Source of the DNA: CAVVTR01 sp963751245
Lineage (GTDB): Bacteria > Acidobacteriota > Thermoanaerobaculia > Thermoanaerobaculales > Thermoanaerobaculaceae
Length of the DNA: 64,000 nucleotides
Assembly: GCA_963751245.1 (NCBI GenBank)
Contig: CAVVTR010000012.1
Span: forward strand, 307,242 to 371,241
Direction of reading: 5' to 3'
Shown piece after piece: positions 17,060 to 28,227 of this stretch; positions within the stretch are counted from its first letter, which is position 1; every line of letters begins with the position of its first letter. The notes under the pieces were generated by a model that saw only the letters and a program-made list of their open reading frames with translations, had not been told where the DNA came from and ran no database searches. Position numbers and translations under genes: made by a program.

Positions 17060-17370
17060 CGCTGCGCCTGCACGGCGCGCGGCCGATGCGTACGGCGTTG
17101 TCCTGCACCGCGAGGGGCTCAGCGCAACGGGCGCCGATGGAGCGGCAGCCGAACCCCGCCGCATTTCCACGCGAGACTGCCGAGCGTCGGCCGGCGGCGC
17201 AGCCCGAGCGACGCCGCCGGGCAGCGTCCACACCCGGCCCCACGCACGAGTAGGCCTCACTGATTGGAGCCTCGCGGAACACCATCGCGTGATCGTCCGG
17301 CCGCCCTGAGGGGCGCGACCGCTGGCTTGCCCACATGTCCTGCACCCCCGGACACCACCCGGTCCTGTAC
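17060..17370 (-). other. Long leader between promoter element P3 and pgm
   Basis: About 310 bp without a convincing gene. A minus-strand frame of 95 codons (ATG at 17336 to stop 17049) opens soon after element P3 and overlaps the pgm start, but its Arg/Ser/Ala-rich product resembles nothing and I treat it as chance or as leader translation. No terminator or riboswitch was recognised. Confidence 0.4.
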
Positions 17371-17453
17371 CGGTCTTGAATCTAGGTCTCGGATTTCCTG
17401 CCCGGAAGAGCACTTACTACCCAAGTGCAGGAGCCACCATGGGTAGTAAATAC
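17371..17453 (-). promoter_or_regulatory. Shared island promoter element, copy P3 (pgm side)
   Basis: Toward pgm: GTATTTACTACC (17453-17442, a degenerate form of the dyad), 19 nt, GGGTAGTAAGTGCTC and TTCCGG, then AATCCGAGACCTAGATTCAA. TAGATT is the -10-like hexamer with TTCCGG 17 nt upstream. The cardiolipin synthase gene starts on the other strand at 17537, so the dyad is close enough to influence both directions. Confidence 0.6.
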
Positions 17454-17536
17454 GCCGACCTCGGTCGCCGACCCCGGGTCGGCGCCGCGGAGGCGACCGG
17501 CGCGTGTTACGCTGGCCGCATCTCACGGAGGGGCTC

Positions 17537-19012
17537 GTGCACTCCCTGCTGCAGGTGGTTTCCGGTCTGGGGTGGGAGCTGTCCGCGTGGACCGCGCTCC
17601 TCGTGGCCGCCGAGCTCTTCACCCTGGTCACCATCCCTTCAGTCCTGCTCTCGCGCAGGGGCCAGCCCCTGGCCGCCCTCTCCTGGACGCTGGCGCTGGT
17701 GGCGGTCCCGGTGCTGGGCGTGCTGGCGTGGTGGCTCCTCGGGCGCTCCCACCTCGAACGGAAGGGCCTGCGTCGGAAACGGGCCCACTGGCAGGTGCGC
17801 AAGGGGTTTGCCTACCTGCGGTCCGAGACGCTGGCGCTCCCTGCGGAGGCCGGCGACGTCTTCAACACCATCAGGCGGCTGCCGGAGGACGAGGCGGGCG
17901 GCCTCCACGCCCCGGTTGCGGGCAACCGGGTGACGGTCCTCAAGGATGGAAGCGAGACCTACGCAGCGATGGAACGAGCCATCGCCACCGCCGAGCACCA
18001 CCTCCACCTCCTGTTCTACACGTTCGAGCCCGACGCGACGGGGCGGCGCTTCCGGGACCTGCTGGCCGAGCGCGCGCGGTCCGGCATCCGAGTGCGGCTC
18101 CTCCTCGACGCCATGGGCAGCTTTCGCACCCGGAGCTCGTTCTTGCGGCCCCTCGAGGAGGCGGGCGGCGAGGTCGCCTTCTTCGCCCCGGTGCGGTTCT
18201 TTCGCCGCTCTCTTTCGCTCAACTTCCGAAACCATCGCAAGATCCTGGTGGCCGACGGACGCATCGCCTACATGGGCGGCCTCAACATCGGGGACATCTA
18301 CCTCCGGGACTGGCGGGACGGTGGCTTCCTGCTCGAGGGGCCCGTCGCCAGTCAGCTCCAGGAGGTCTTCATGGACGACTGGTTCTTCGCGACGGGGAGG
18401 AACCTCGCGGACCGGGACCATCTGCGCTGGTCTGAGGCCCCGGGCAGCGCCTCCGGAGAGCGCGGGGCGGTCTGCGCCGTGGTGGCGGGCGGCCCCGACT
18501 CCCAGCACAACCTCACCCACGACACCTTCTTCCTCGCCCTGACGCGGGCCCGGGAGCGGATCTGGATCACCACCCCCTACTTCATCCCCGATCCGGCGAT
18601 CCAGGCGGCGCTGCGCACCGCCGTCTACAGCGGGGTGGACGTGCGGCTCCTGGTCCCGCGGCGCTCCGACCTGCCGTGGACGCGCCTCGCTGGGCGCTCC
18701 TATTTCCCGGACCTCCTCTCGTCGGGCGCGCGCATCTGGGAGTACCTGCCGGCGGTCCTGCACGGCAAGACCTGGGTCTTCGACCGCGACTTCTGCGCGG
18801 CGGGGAGCGCCAACCTCGACACCCGGAGCTTCAAGCTGAACTTCGAGGTGACCTGCTTCGTCCGGGACGCCGCCGCCAACGCGCGAATGGCCCAGTTGTT
18901 CGAGCAGGACCTGGCGCAGAGCGCCGAGGTGACGCTCGCCTCCCTGGCGCGGACGAGCGCGGGGCAGCGCCTCCTCGAGTCCGCCCTGAACCTCCTCAGC
19001 CCGCTGCTGTGA
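17537..19012 (+). CDS. cls: Cardiolipin synthase (phospholipase D superfamily)
   Basis: A 491-residue membrane enzyme that condenses phosphatidylglycerol molecules to cardiolipin. The GTG at 17537 is chosen over 17504 because GGAGG ends six bases upstream of it. Two N-terminal transmembrane helices (about 10-60) precede two PLD domains with HKD motifs NHRKILVADGRIAYMGGLN (about 235) and LHGKTWVFDRDFCAAGSANLD (about 415), both with His, Lys and Asp intact. Length is usual for bacterial Cls. It is divergent from pgm, sharing the P3 region, and its last 17 bp overlap the 3' end of the convergent ndvB gene. Confidence 0.93.
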   Translation: MHSLLQVVSGLGWELSAWTALLVAAELFTLVTIPSVLLSRRGQPLAALSWTLALVAVPVLGVLAWWLLGRSHLERKGLRRKRAHWQVRKGFAYLRSETLALPAEAGDVFNTIRRLPEDEAGGLHAPVAGNRVTVLKDGSETYAAMERAIATAEHHLHLLFYTFEPDATGRRFRDLLAERARSGIRVRLLLDAMGSFRTRSSFLRPLEEAGGEVAFFAPVRFFRRSLSLNFRNHRKILVADGRIAYMGGLNIGDIYLRDWRDGGFLLEGPVASQLQEVFMDDWFFATGRNLADRDHLRWSEAPGSASGERGAVCAVVAGGPDSQHNLTHDTFFLALTRARERIWITTPYFIPDPAIQAALRTAVYSGVDVRLLVPRRSDLPWTRLAGRSYFPDLLSSGARIWEYLPAVLHGKTWVFDRDFCAAGSANLDTRSFKLNFEVTCFVRDAAANARMAQLFEQDLAQSAEVTLASLARTSAGQRLLESALNLLSPLL

Positions 19013-22000
19013 CGCGCTTTGCGCCGAGCACGACCCGCACCCGATGCACGCCCCCGTCGTCCGACAGCGGAATCGCGGCCGGGTCGACGGGCGATCCGTC
19101 GAGCTCCGCGCTCGCCACGCCCCGGCAGCGCCGCTTCGGGTTTTCCACGGCGATCGTGTAGAGCGACGTCCCGAAGCGCCACTCGATGGAGTAGGCCGGC
19201 CACGACGAGGGGATGCACGGGTTCATCGAGAAGAACGCGCCACGGCGCTGGAGCCCGAGGATTCCTTCCAAGCCGGCCCGGTACATCCAGCCGGCCGACC
19301 CGGTGTACCACGTCCAGCCGCCCCGCCCCCGGTGCTGTGGGTGGTCGTAGACGTCCCCCGCGACCGCGTAGGGCTCGGTCATGTACTGCTCGACCTGGCT
19401 CGCCGTTCGCGAGTGGTTGACCGGGTTGAGCATGTGGAAGAGCCCCACCGCCTCGTCGCCGCTCCCGAGACGCGCGAGCGCGAGGACGACCCACGCAGCG
19501 GCGTGCGTGTACTGGCCTCCGTTCTCGCGGATCCCCGGGATGTAGCCCTTGATGTATCCGGGGTCGAAGGCCGTGCGGTCGAACGGTGGGCGAGAGGAGC
19601 AGGATGACGCCCGAGCCGCGCCGGACGAGGTGGGCGCCCACGGCACCCATCGCGCGCTCGGCGCGCTTTCGTGGCGCGGCGCCCGAGAGGACGGCCCAGG
19701 TCTGGGCCACCGAGTCGATCTTCCCCTCGTCGTTCTGGGCCGATCCCAGCGGCGTGCCGTCGTCGAAGTACGCGCGTCGGTACCACTCGCCGTCCCAGCT
19801 CTGTTCCAGCATGGCTCCCAGACGCTCGCGTTCGGCGCGATAGCGCGCCGCTCGCGGCGCGTCACCCCGCTCGTCACACAGGGGGGCAAAGGCCCCCAGG
19901 ACGGCGTGGAGAAACCAGCCTACGAACACGCTCTCGCCACGTCCTTCGGGGCCGACGCGGTTGAAGCCGTCGTTCCAGTCGCAGCTCCCGATGAGCGGCA
20001 GGCCGTGCGCGCCGGCCGTGAGCGCCCGGTCCACGGCCCTCGTGCCGTGCTCGAACAGCGTTCCCGTCTCGCGCGAGACGGCCGGGATCCCGTACGCCTC
20101 GGGCTCTCCGGGCGGAACCGCGGGCGCCTCGAGGAAGGGCACCCGCTCCTCGAGGACGGCGCGGTCTCCAGTGGCCTTGACGTACTCGGCCGCCGCGTAA
20201 GGGAGCCAGAGAAGGTCGTCGGAGCAACGCGTGCGAATGCCCTGACCACCCGGGGCGTTCCACCAGTGCTGCACGTCCCCCTCCACGAACTGGCGCGCGG
20301 CAGCCCGCAGGATGTGCTCGCGGGTGAGGTCCGGCCGCGTGAGCATGAGCGCCAGCACGTCCTGAAGCTGGTCGCGGAAACCGTACGCGCCGCTCGACTG
20401 AAAGTAGCCGGAGCGCGCCCAGATGCGGCACGCCAGATCCTGATAGAGGAGCCACCTGTTGACCAGCAGGTCGAAAGAGTCGTCGGGGGTGGTGACGCGC
20501 ACGGCGCCCAGCGTTTCGTCCCAGAACGCCTCCACTCGGGCGAGCTCGGCCTCGGCGGCCGCCGCACCGTCGCTCCCTGCAAATCGCCGCAGGAGCGCGC
20601 GGGCTTCCGCCACGTCGCACCCCTGCCCGAGGACGAAGACGACGCGCCGCGTCGCGCCGGGCTCGAGGTCCACCACCGTTTGCAGCGCCGCACACGGGTC
20701 GAGGCCGGCGCCGAACCGGTTCAGCAACTGCGGCTGTCCGAGCGCGGCCGCACGGGAGAGCGAACCGTTGCGGCCGAGAAACTCCCCACGATCGCCGGTG
20801 GCGGAGAGCAGCGGCTCGCTCGCGGCGGCGAACGCGACACGCTCCCTCTCCTTGCCGTACAGGTCGCGTGCCAGGACCGCGCCCGTTTCCGGGTCGAGCT
20901 CCGTTGCGACGAATCGCGGGCCGCTCCCAACGGGTGGGCCGAGCAGCCATTCGCAGTATGAGAAGAGCCCGAGGCGCCGCGGCCGATCGGAGCGGTTGGT
21001 CAACGTCAGAAGAGACAGCTTCACGGGCTCGTCCCGCGCCACGAAGACCGCCAGCTCCTGAGCGATTCCGTGCGCCGCGCGGGCGAACCGTGTCACGCCC
21101 GGCGCGTGGCGCACCACCCAGCGCGGAGAGCGCGGCGATCGTCTCAGGGGTGCCGGCGTGGCGCCCCACAGGGTGCCGCTTTTCTCGTCGCGGACGAAGA
21201 TCGCCTCGGCGGTCGGGTCGGTGACCGGATCGTTCGCGAACGGCGTGAGCCGGTTGTCCCGGCTGTTCTCGGACCAGGTGTGGGCCGCCCCGGAAGCGGT
21301 GATGATGCTCCCGAAGCGTGGGTTGGCGAGAACGTTGATCCACGGAAGGGGCGTCTCCCGTTCGCCCTCGAGGACGACGACGTACTCGCGGCCGTCACGC
21401 GTGAAACCACCGAGGCCATTGCCGAAGAGAAGCGGTGGCGGTTCCGGTTCGACGTCCGGCCGCCCGGTCTCCGGGGCCTCGTCGACCGGTACGTTGGCCA
21501 ACGGGAGCGGAGGCTCCGCCTCCGTGCGGTCGAGCTGCTGCTCCAGGGTGCCGCGGTCGCCGGAGAGGACCGCCCGGGCGACCACGCTCAGAAGGACTCT
21601 CTCGGCCTCCGGCATCGAATCGGCCTGGAGAAGAAACACTCCGCCCGGCTTCTCCTTCCAGGCGCTCCACGGGCCGCCGTCGACGAGCTGTGTGAGCTGC
21701 TGGGTCACCTCTTCGCGGTAGCTCGCCGGGTGCTCGTTGAGGATGACCGCGTCCGCCTTCAGCCCCATGAGGCGCCAGTGTTCGTGCGCGGTCAGGACTT
21801 CTCGAACGAGCTCCACGTCATCCGGCTCCTTCACGCGGACAAGGACGACCGGAAGATCGCCGGAGATGCCGAACCTCCACAGACCGTCCTGCGAGAGAGT
21901 GTTCTTCGCCAGGGTCTCAGCGTCGGCCCGGAGGGATGCGTCGGCGAAGAAGACACGGGAACCGAGCCGCTCGGAGAGCTTGGCCTGCTCGACCGAGATT

Positions 22001-25000
22001 CCGAGATGTCGCAGTGACATCTGCGCCTGCGTGTAGGCCAGGGCGAAGGCGCGGGCGGCGACACCGTGGTCGTGGTACTTCTGCGCGCACTCGCGTGCAG
22101 CCGCCTCGTCGGCGGCGACGCCGGTCGTGAACGAGACGCGGGCGAACCCCCCGGGTGCGAGCCGCAGCCGGGTCCGGAGGCTCAGGATCGGGTCGAGGAC
22201 CGCGCCGGTCGTTCCCGAGAGCGCGCGCCCGTCCATGGCCTGTGGGTCGTCGGGGCCGCGCCCGCGCCCCAGGAAGCGCATCCGGTCGGTTTCCCACTCC
22301 ACCTGCGCCTGCGTCGGTCCGTGGATGGAGAGGACGTGGAATCCGACGAGCGTCGGGTCGTGCGGGCCGCGGTCCGCCGCCGCGCCAGGAGAGCAGTATT
22401 CTCGGCAATCCACTCCGTCTCGACGAAGAGCTTCCCGAAGGCGGGGTGGGCGACGTCCTCGGCGACGGACCCCAGGCCCACCTCGACGTAGCTGGTCAGC
22501 TCGATCTCGCGGGAGCGGTCGCTTTGATTGGTCAGCGAGACGCGCCGGACCTCGACATCGTCCCCCGGTGAGACGGCGACCTCGAGGCGCGTTGCGATCT
22601 CGTGGTCGAGCCGCTCGAAGGTCGCCTTCTCGGCGAGGAACTCCACGAAGTAGCTGTCGGGCTGCTTGGCCGTAGGCTGGTAGGCCGCGGACCAGACGGC
22701 CCCTGTGTGGACATCGCGCAGATAGACGAACTGGCTGCCGGGGTCGCAGGTGCGGTCCTCCCGCCACCGCGTCACGGCGCGGCCGCGACAGAAGCTCGTT
22801 CCGCCGCCCCCGTTGGTGACGATCGCGACGTAGTTGCCGTTCGAGAGGATCTGCGCCCGTGGGTACGGCGTGTGGGGCGAGCGGATGCGACGTGGGGCGC
22901 GCGCCAGCGCGGCCGGCGCGGCCTGGGCCTCTTCGGCCGGACGTGGCTCGAAGACGGGCGCCTCGCGCGGGATCCGCTCCTGCAGGAGGAGCTCGGTCGC
23001 CTGGATTCGCCGGTCCGCATGGAACCGGTCGACCATCACGTCGCCGAGAAGGACGTTGGCGATGGCGACGAGCGTCATCCCCTGGTGGTGCGCCAGGTGG
23101 GTCTTGACGACGACGCCGGGGCCTCCCCGCACGGCCGCGGAGTCGCCGGTCTCGGCCGGCCTTCGCGCCGTGTAGTCGATGGCGTCGTAGTATCCGAGCG
23201 GCCCCCAGGCTCCCTCGTCCGTCAGGCGCCGCAGGTTCCGCGCGGCCCTGGTCGGCTCCAGGAGCGCGGCCAGCGCGGTCGCGTAGGGAGCAACGACGAG
23301 CTCGTCGGCCAGCCCTCGCTTCAACCCGAGGCCCGGGACGCCGAACTCCTTGTACTGGTAGTTGCCCAGCCGGTCGCTCAGATCGTAGGCGGACTCGGAG
23401 ATTCCCCATGGAACGTGGCGCTCGCGGCCGTAACGGATCTGCCTCCTGACGACCATGCGGCAGCTCTGGTCGAGGAGCGTCCCCGGATACGTTCTCATCA
23501 GGAGGAGCGGCATGAGGTACTCGAACATCGTCGCGCTCCAGGAAACGAGCGTCGGGACGCCTTCCACGCTGACGACGAGCCGTCCCAGGTGGAACCAGTG
23601 ACTTTGCGGAACGTCGCCCTTTGCGATCGCGAAGAAGCTCGCCAGGCGCGCCTCCGAGGCCAGGAGGTCGTAGTAGCCGCTGTCCGCTCGGCCCGGCCCG
23701 CCGGCGTCGGCGAGGCGATAGCCGATCGAGAAGAGCTGACGCTGGCGGTCGTAGAGGAACGCGAAGTTCATCCCGTCCGCCAGGGCCGCCGCGCGACGGG
23801 CAACGCCGGACAGGCGTGGCGCCAGGTCCGGCCGCGACGCGCCCAGCTGCCGGCACCCTTCCGCCAGGGCGAGGAGCGCCCCCGCGAGGTTGCCGCTGTC
23901 CACCGTGGACACGTAGCGCGGGAGGAGCGGCGCGAGGTTCTGCGTGTCGTACCAGTTCAGGAGGTGCCCCTCGTGGCGCTCCAGCCCTTCGACCGTGGTC
24001 AGCGTCCGGTCGAGCCTCTCGACCATGGCATCCGCCGCCAGCAGGCCCAGATCGTGCGCCGCCAGCGTGGAGAGGAGGCCCAGCCCGATGTTGGTCGGTG
24101 AGGTCCGGTGGGCCACCCTGGGCTCTCGGTCTTCCTGGAAGTTGTCGGGAGGGAGCCAGTGATCCTCGGGGCCGGCCAGGATCTCGAAGTAGCGCCAGGT
24201 CTTCCGCGCCACCTCCATGAGGAGGTCGCGGTCCTCGGGCGACAGCTCCCGGCTGGCGTGGCGATCGGCCTGGCTGAGCCAGTACGCGCAGGCGGGCGCC
24301 GCCGCCCACAAGGCGAGGAACGGAAGCGCCAGAGGAAGCGCGCCGGGACGAGCGGCGCTGACCAGGGCGCAGGAGCGCCAGCGGCCGCGATCGGGCTCGC
24401 GGCCATCTCGACGAAGAAGGTGCGAATCCCTCTTGCGAGAAGGCCGGCTGCCCGGCTCGCCTGCGTGGCCGCCGTCTCCCACTCGAGGAGGCGGCGGTGC
24501 GTGACGACGAGCCGGACGAGCGTCAGGGCGATGGCATGCACGCTCTCCCAGGCGTGGAATGGGAGGAAGACCAGCGTCAGGAGCGCCTGCGCGAAGGCGG
24601 TGCCCAGATCCTCGACGAGGCCGCGAAGGTGGACGCGAGCCGGCTCGTGCGCAGGGCGCGGCTCGAGGAGCTGGAAGAGGGAGGCGACGAACGGGAACGC
24701 GACGACCGCGAGACCGCCGAGGGTCCAGGCCAGGGGGCTCCCCGGCAGGAAGGTCCACGCGGCCGCGAAGAAGGCGAGGAGCGAGGGCGCCACGAGGCTG
24801 CGCCGGAGGTTGTCGAGGATCTTCCACTGACTGATGAGCGGGAGGCGGTTCCTCGCGAAGCCCTGTGGCGTCGGGACCAGCGGGAAGAGCCAGGCGAGGA
24901 TCTGCCAGTCGCCGCGCACCCAGCGGTGTTGCCGTCGCGCGTGCGCGAGGACGTTGGCAGGGTAGTCGTCCACCACCTCCACGTCGGAGACGAGCGCGGT

Positions 25001-27198
25001 GCGCGCGTGGAGCCCCTCGAAGAGATCGTGCGACAGCAGCGCGTTCTCGGGAACGCGCCAGCCGACGGTCGCCTGGAAAGCGTCGACGTCGTAGAGTCCC
25101 TTGCCCGTGAAGCTCCCTTCGCCGAAGAGGTCCTGGTAGGTGTCCGAGACCGCCGTCGTATAGGGATCGACGCCGGTGTGCCCGGCGTAGACGCGCGCGA
25201 AGAGCGACCCGCCGGCGCTCGCAAGGTTGACGCTCACGCGCGGCTGAAGGATGCCGTAGCCCTCCGTGACCCTCCGGAGGGTGGCGTCGACCACGGGCCG
25301 AGTTGAGCGGGTGCGAGATGATCCCGATCAGGGTCTTCGCGGCGTCCCGCGGGAGTCGCGTGTCGGCGTCCAGGGTGAGGACGTAGCGCACCGACGGCAG
25401 GATCGAGAGGTCCCCGACCTTGACGGAGAAGCCGGTGTCGGTCGAGGAACGCAGCAGGCGGTTGAGCTCCTCGAGCTTCCCCCGCTTGCGCTCCCAGCCC
25501 ATGAAGACGCCCTGTTTCGGGTTCCACTCGCCGATCGCGGTGGAACAGGTAGAAACGGTCGTTCCCGTCGGGCACGTGCCGGCGGTTGAGCGCCTCGATC
25601 CCGGCCACCGCCGCGGCCAGGATCTCGTCGTCTCCGGCAACCGAGAGCGTCGGCGCGTCCTTGAAGTCGCTGAGGATCGCGAAGTGGATCCGGGGGTCGA
25701 GGTTGCCGAGCGCCTGCACCTCCAGGTGCGCCAGGAGCCGCTCGACCTCCTCGACGCTAGCCGAGGAGCACGGGCACCACCACCATCGTGCGGGCGCCCT
25801 CGGGGATCCCGTCGCCGAAGTCGAGGCGGGGGAGCCGGCGCGGCGGAACGAGACGCGGCCACGATGCGCTGGACGAGGAGCATGGCGAGCTCGCTCGCAG
25901 GGAGCAGCGCGAGGAGGGCCGCAGCCGTCGCCACCCCGGCGGCGCCCGCGGCGCCTGCGTACGCGTACGCGCTGAAAACGCCGAAACCGGTCAGGAGACC
26001 GATGCCGCCGAGGTACGCCGCGGTCGCATGGGCGAAGGCCCAGCGGCGGAGTCGCTGCAGCGAGGCGCGGGCGGTACGCCACGTCGATCTCGAGGCCGCG
26101 CCTGCCCGGGCCGATCAGGTGATGGCCGACGTGCGCTGCCTTGGCGCCGCTTCCCTTCTGCTGTGCGGCCCGTCGGGCGACTCTCGACGGTGCGCAGGGC
26201 GACGCGCACCTGGGCCTCGCCTGTCCGTTCGGCGAGATCCTCCACCGCGTGGCGATAGCGGTCGCGAGCTGGTGAAGTCCATCCGCGGGTAGACCCCGGC
26301 CGGGTCCCGCCGCAGGATCTCCTCCACCGGGCTGACCAGCTCCACGAAGTGGCTCCAGTCGAGCGTCGCGCAGAACCTGAGGCTCGTCACCGTGTTGCCG
26401 GTGGAGAGCTGATCGGTGGCCTGGCGCTGGTTCTCGGAGCGAACCTCATCCTCGGGCGTCGTCCCCCGCGCGGCAAGCGCCCGCTCCACCGCGGCGGCGA
26501 GGGGGAACACGCGGGGGTCGTATTCGCGCATCCGTTGCCGGAGCTGCGCCACGAAGGCGCTCGGGAGGGGGTCGGGCAGCCTGCCGGGACTCTCACCTCG
26601 TTCCAGCCGCGCGACAACACCATCCGCGTCGAGGCGGGCCGCCCGCCCCGCAAGGAACCCGTCTGTCAGCAGTCTCAGGTTCTCGAGGAGCGCGAGCTTG
26701 AGCATGCTGGGCCACGCCCACAGCTCGCCGATCGTCAGCGGCGCCACGGTCTGAAAGGCGAGAACGAAACGCGTGAGCCGCTCCGTGTCGACGCGTCCGT
26801 CGCCGTGCCGGATCAGCTCGAGCGCCATCGCATGGATGCGGGCCCTGCCCGAGAGCTCGCGTGCCGCGAGCTTCGGCAGCGCTCCGGTAATACTGAATGG
26901 GGAGGTCGTGCCGCACGGCGCGCGCCTCCGACTCGACGAGGTGAAAGTTGTCGAGAAGCCACTCGGCGGCCGGAGGAACGGCGACGCCCCGGTGGACGTC
27001 GTCAGCGAGGGAGCGGTACGCCGCGTTCAGGGCGCGGATGTTTCCTTCCAGCCGTGGCAACACGTCGTGCCCGCTCGTGCGCGAAGCAGGGACCACCGTG
27101 AAGACCGCGGCGAGGGTCTTGGCGCGCTCCTCGAGGCCCTCGGGGTTCAGCAGCTCGCCCCTGAGAGGCATGGCTTGTTCAGTATGACGACGTCCCAA
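18996..27198 (-). pseudogene. ndvB: Cyclic beta-1,2-glucan synthase (GT84-glycoamylase-like-GH94), multiple frameshifts
   Basis: An 8.2-kb gene for a giant inner-membrane protein (about 2700 residues) that makes periplasmic cyclic glucans. In order: an N-terminal helical domain (GNIRALNAAYRSLADDVHRG), membrane segments, a GT84 domain with LTLDADTRLPRDA and the RQHRWVRGDW motif, a glycoamylase-like domain (GYYDLLASEARLASFF), and a GH94 phosphorylase domain with GSCDWNDGFNRVG carrying the catalytic Asp. The TTG at 27198 is preferred because GGGAGGTGAGC precedes it; ATG 27171 has no ribosome site. Frame changes are needed near 26890, 26275, 26160, 26060, 25760, 25545, 25305, 24380, 22390 and 19590. 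Domain order and spacing are intact, so read error is a real alternative to decay. It overlaps cls by 17 bp. Confidence 0.85.
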
Positions 27199-27221
27199 CA
27201 GTGCTCACCTCCCGGGGGGCT

Positions 27222-27899
27222 TCAGTTTCCAGCCGGCGCCGCCTCGTGTCGCCTGACCGATCCCCTGTCCACCACCGGCAGCACGGCGGCGTCTTGCACG
27301 GGCACTGGCCCCTTGCTGACCGGCGCCGGGACGGAGGCCCGTTTCACGCCCATCTCAGCCCGGCCCACCGCGAGGTCGTTCCCGAGCGCCTCCAACCGCA
27401 CACCCTGCTCGGAAAGCCAGGCGAGAATGGCCTCGTTCCCGGCGTCTCTCGCAGGCGGGTGGGGGTACCGGCCTTCCCAGGCATGCCTCGCGGTCCCTCC
27501 CAGCCGGGCCATCCGGCGTCCCTGCTCGGCGCGCGCGTAGAGCTCATCGGCAAGGTCGAACGCACGCTCGCGCAGGGCGTTCTGCCGCGCCTTCAGCTCT
27601 GTGTTCTCGCGCAGGAGCGTGTCGACGCCGACGCGCGCCGGGTTTCGACCCGACGCCACGGAGAAGACGCCGACGACGGCGAACAAGGCGACGATGCCGA
27701 CACTGCCCAGCACGCGCCGCGCGCCGAGCGAGGTGATCGCGAGGTGGCGGAACTTCCCGCCCCGGCCCTGCCACTGCAGCTCCAGGAAGCTGTGGTGCTT
27801 CACGCCCACAGGAGCCTCCGGCCCGGCCCGCGCCGCGGCCGGCGACGCCCCGGCAGCGCGACAGACAGCAGAGAACCTGGCCACTCCTGTGCGTTTCAT
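27222..27899 (-). CDS. Single-pass membrane protein with coiled coil, resembling the N-terminus of M23 peptidases
   Basis: A 225-residue protein ending 24 bp before the ndvB start, so almost certainly cotranscribed with it. KHHSFLELQWQGRGGKFRHL is a basic cytoplasmic segment, SVGIVALFAVVGVFSV a transmembrane helix, and LLRENTELKARQNALRERAF a periplasmic coiled coil. This order is that of the N-terminal half of membrane-anchored LytM/M23 peptidases, but no peptidase domain follows. The start at 27899 has AAGGGAAGG upstream, and its bases around the ATG (GTGTCCCATGAAACGC) resemble those of the gene starting at 40852. Role unknown; coupling to glucan synthesis or cell-wall regulation is inference. 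Confidence 0.65.
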   Translation of the reverse strand: MKRTGVARFSAVCRAAGASPAAARAGPEAPVGVKHHSFLELQWQGRGGKFRHLAITSLGARRVLGSVGIVALFAVVGVFSVASGRNPARVGVDTLLRENTELKARQNALRERAFDLADELYARAEQGRRMARLGGTARHAWEGRYPHPPARDAGNEAILAWLSEQGVRLEALGNDLAVGRAEMGVKRASVPAPVSKGPVPVQDAAVLPVVDRGSVRRHEAAPAGN

Positions 27900-28227
27900 G
27901 GGACACCTTCCCTTCACCGCGGCCCTCGGACCGGCGGGGCACGCCGCAGACGCTCACACCATCACAGGCTGGCCGTCACCGGGGACCTCGGCCCTTCTCC
28001 GTGCGCAGGTGTCCTTCCCGGCCTCGACCGCGAGCCCTCACGCTGCCGCCTCCGCTTGCTGGGCGAGGATCCGACACCAGGAGCAGCAGCGAGTCGTCCC
28101 GCGCGCTCCTATCCGGGCGGAGGGCACCATGGCCGCGCGAAAGGTCGGAGCCGCCGGCGCTGAGCGGTGAGGCTCGGGCTCAGGACGGCGGCGGCGGTCC
28201 CGGCTTCTGGCCGTGGCCAAGCCCTTG
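27900..28227. other. Intergenic region upstream of the ndvB operon
   Basis: 328 bp without a gene. Just upstream of the 27899 start the minus strand reads GGTCCGAGGGCCGCGGTGAA, which weakly recalls the -10-proximal box of the shared element, but no GGTAG dyad is present. Nothing else was recognised. Confidence 0.4.

Noticed and set aside
17049..17336. A 95-codon minus-strand frame just upstream of pgm
   Set aside because: Arg/Ser/Ala-rich without features, overlapping the pgm start; better treated as leader sequence.
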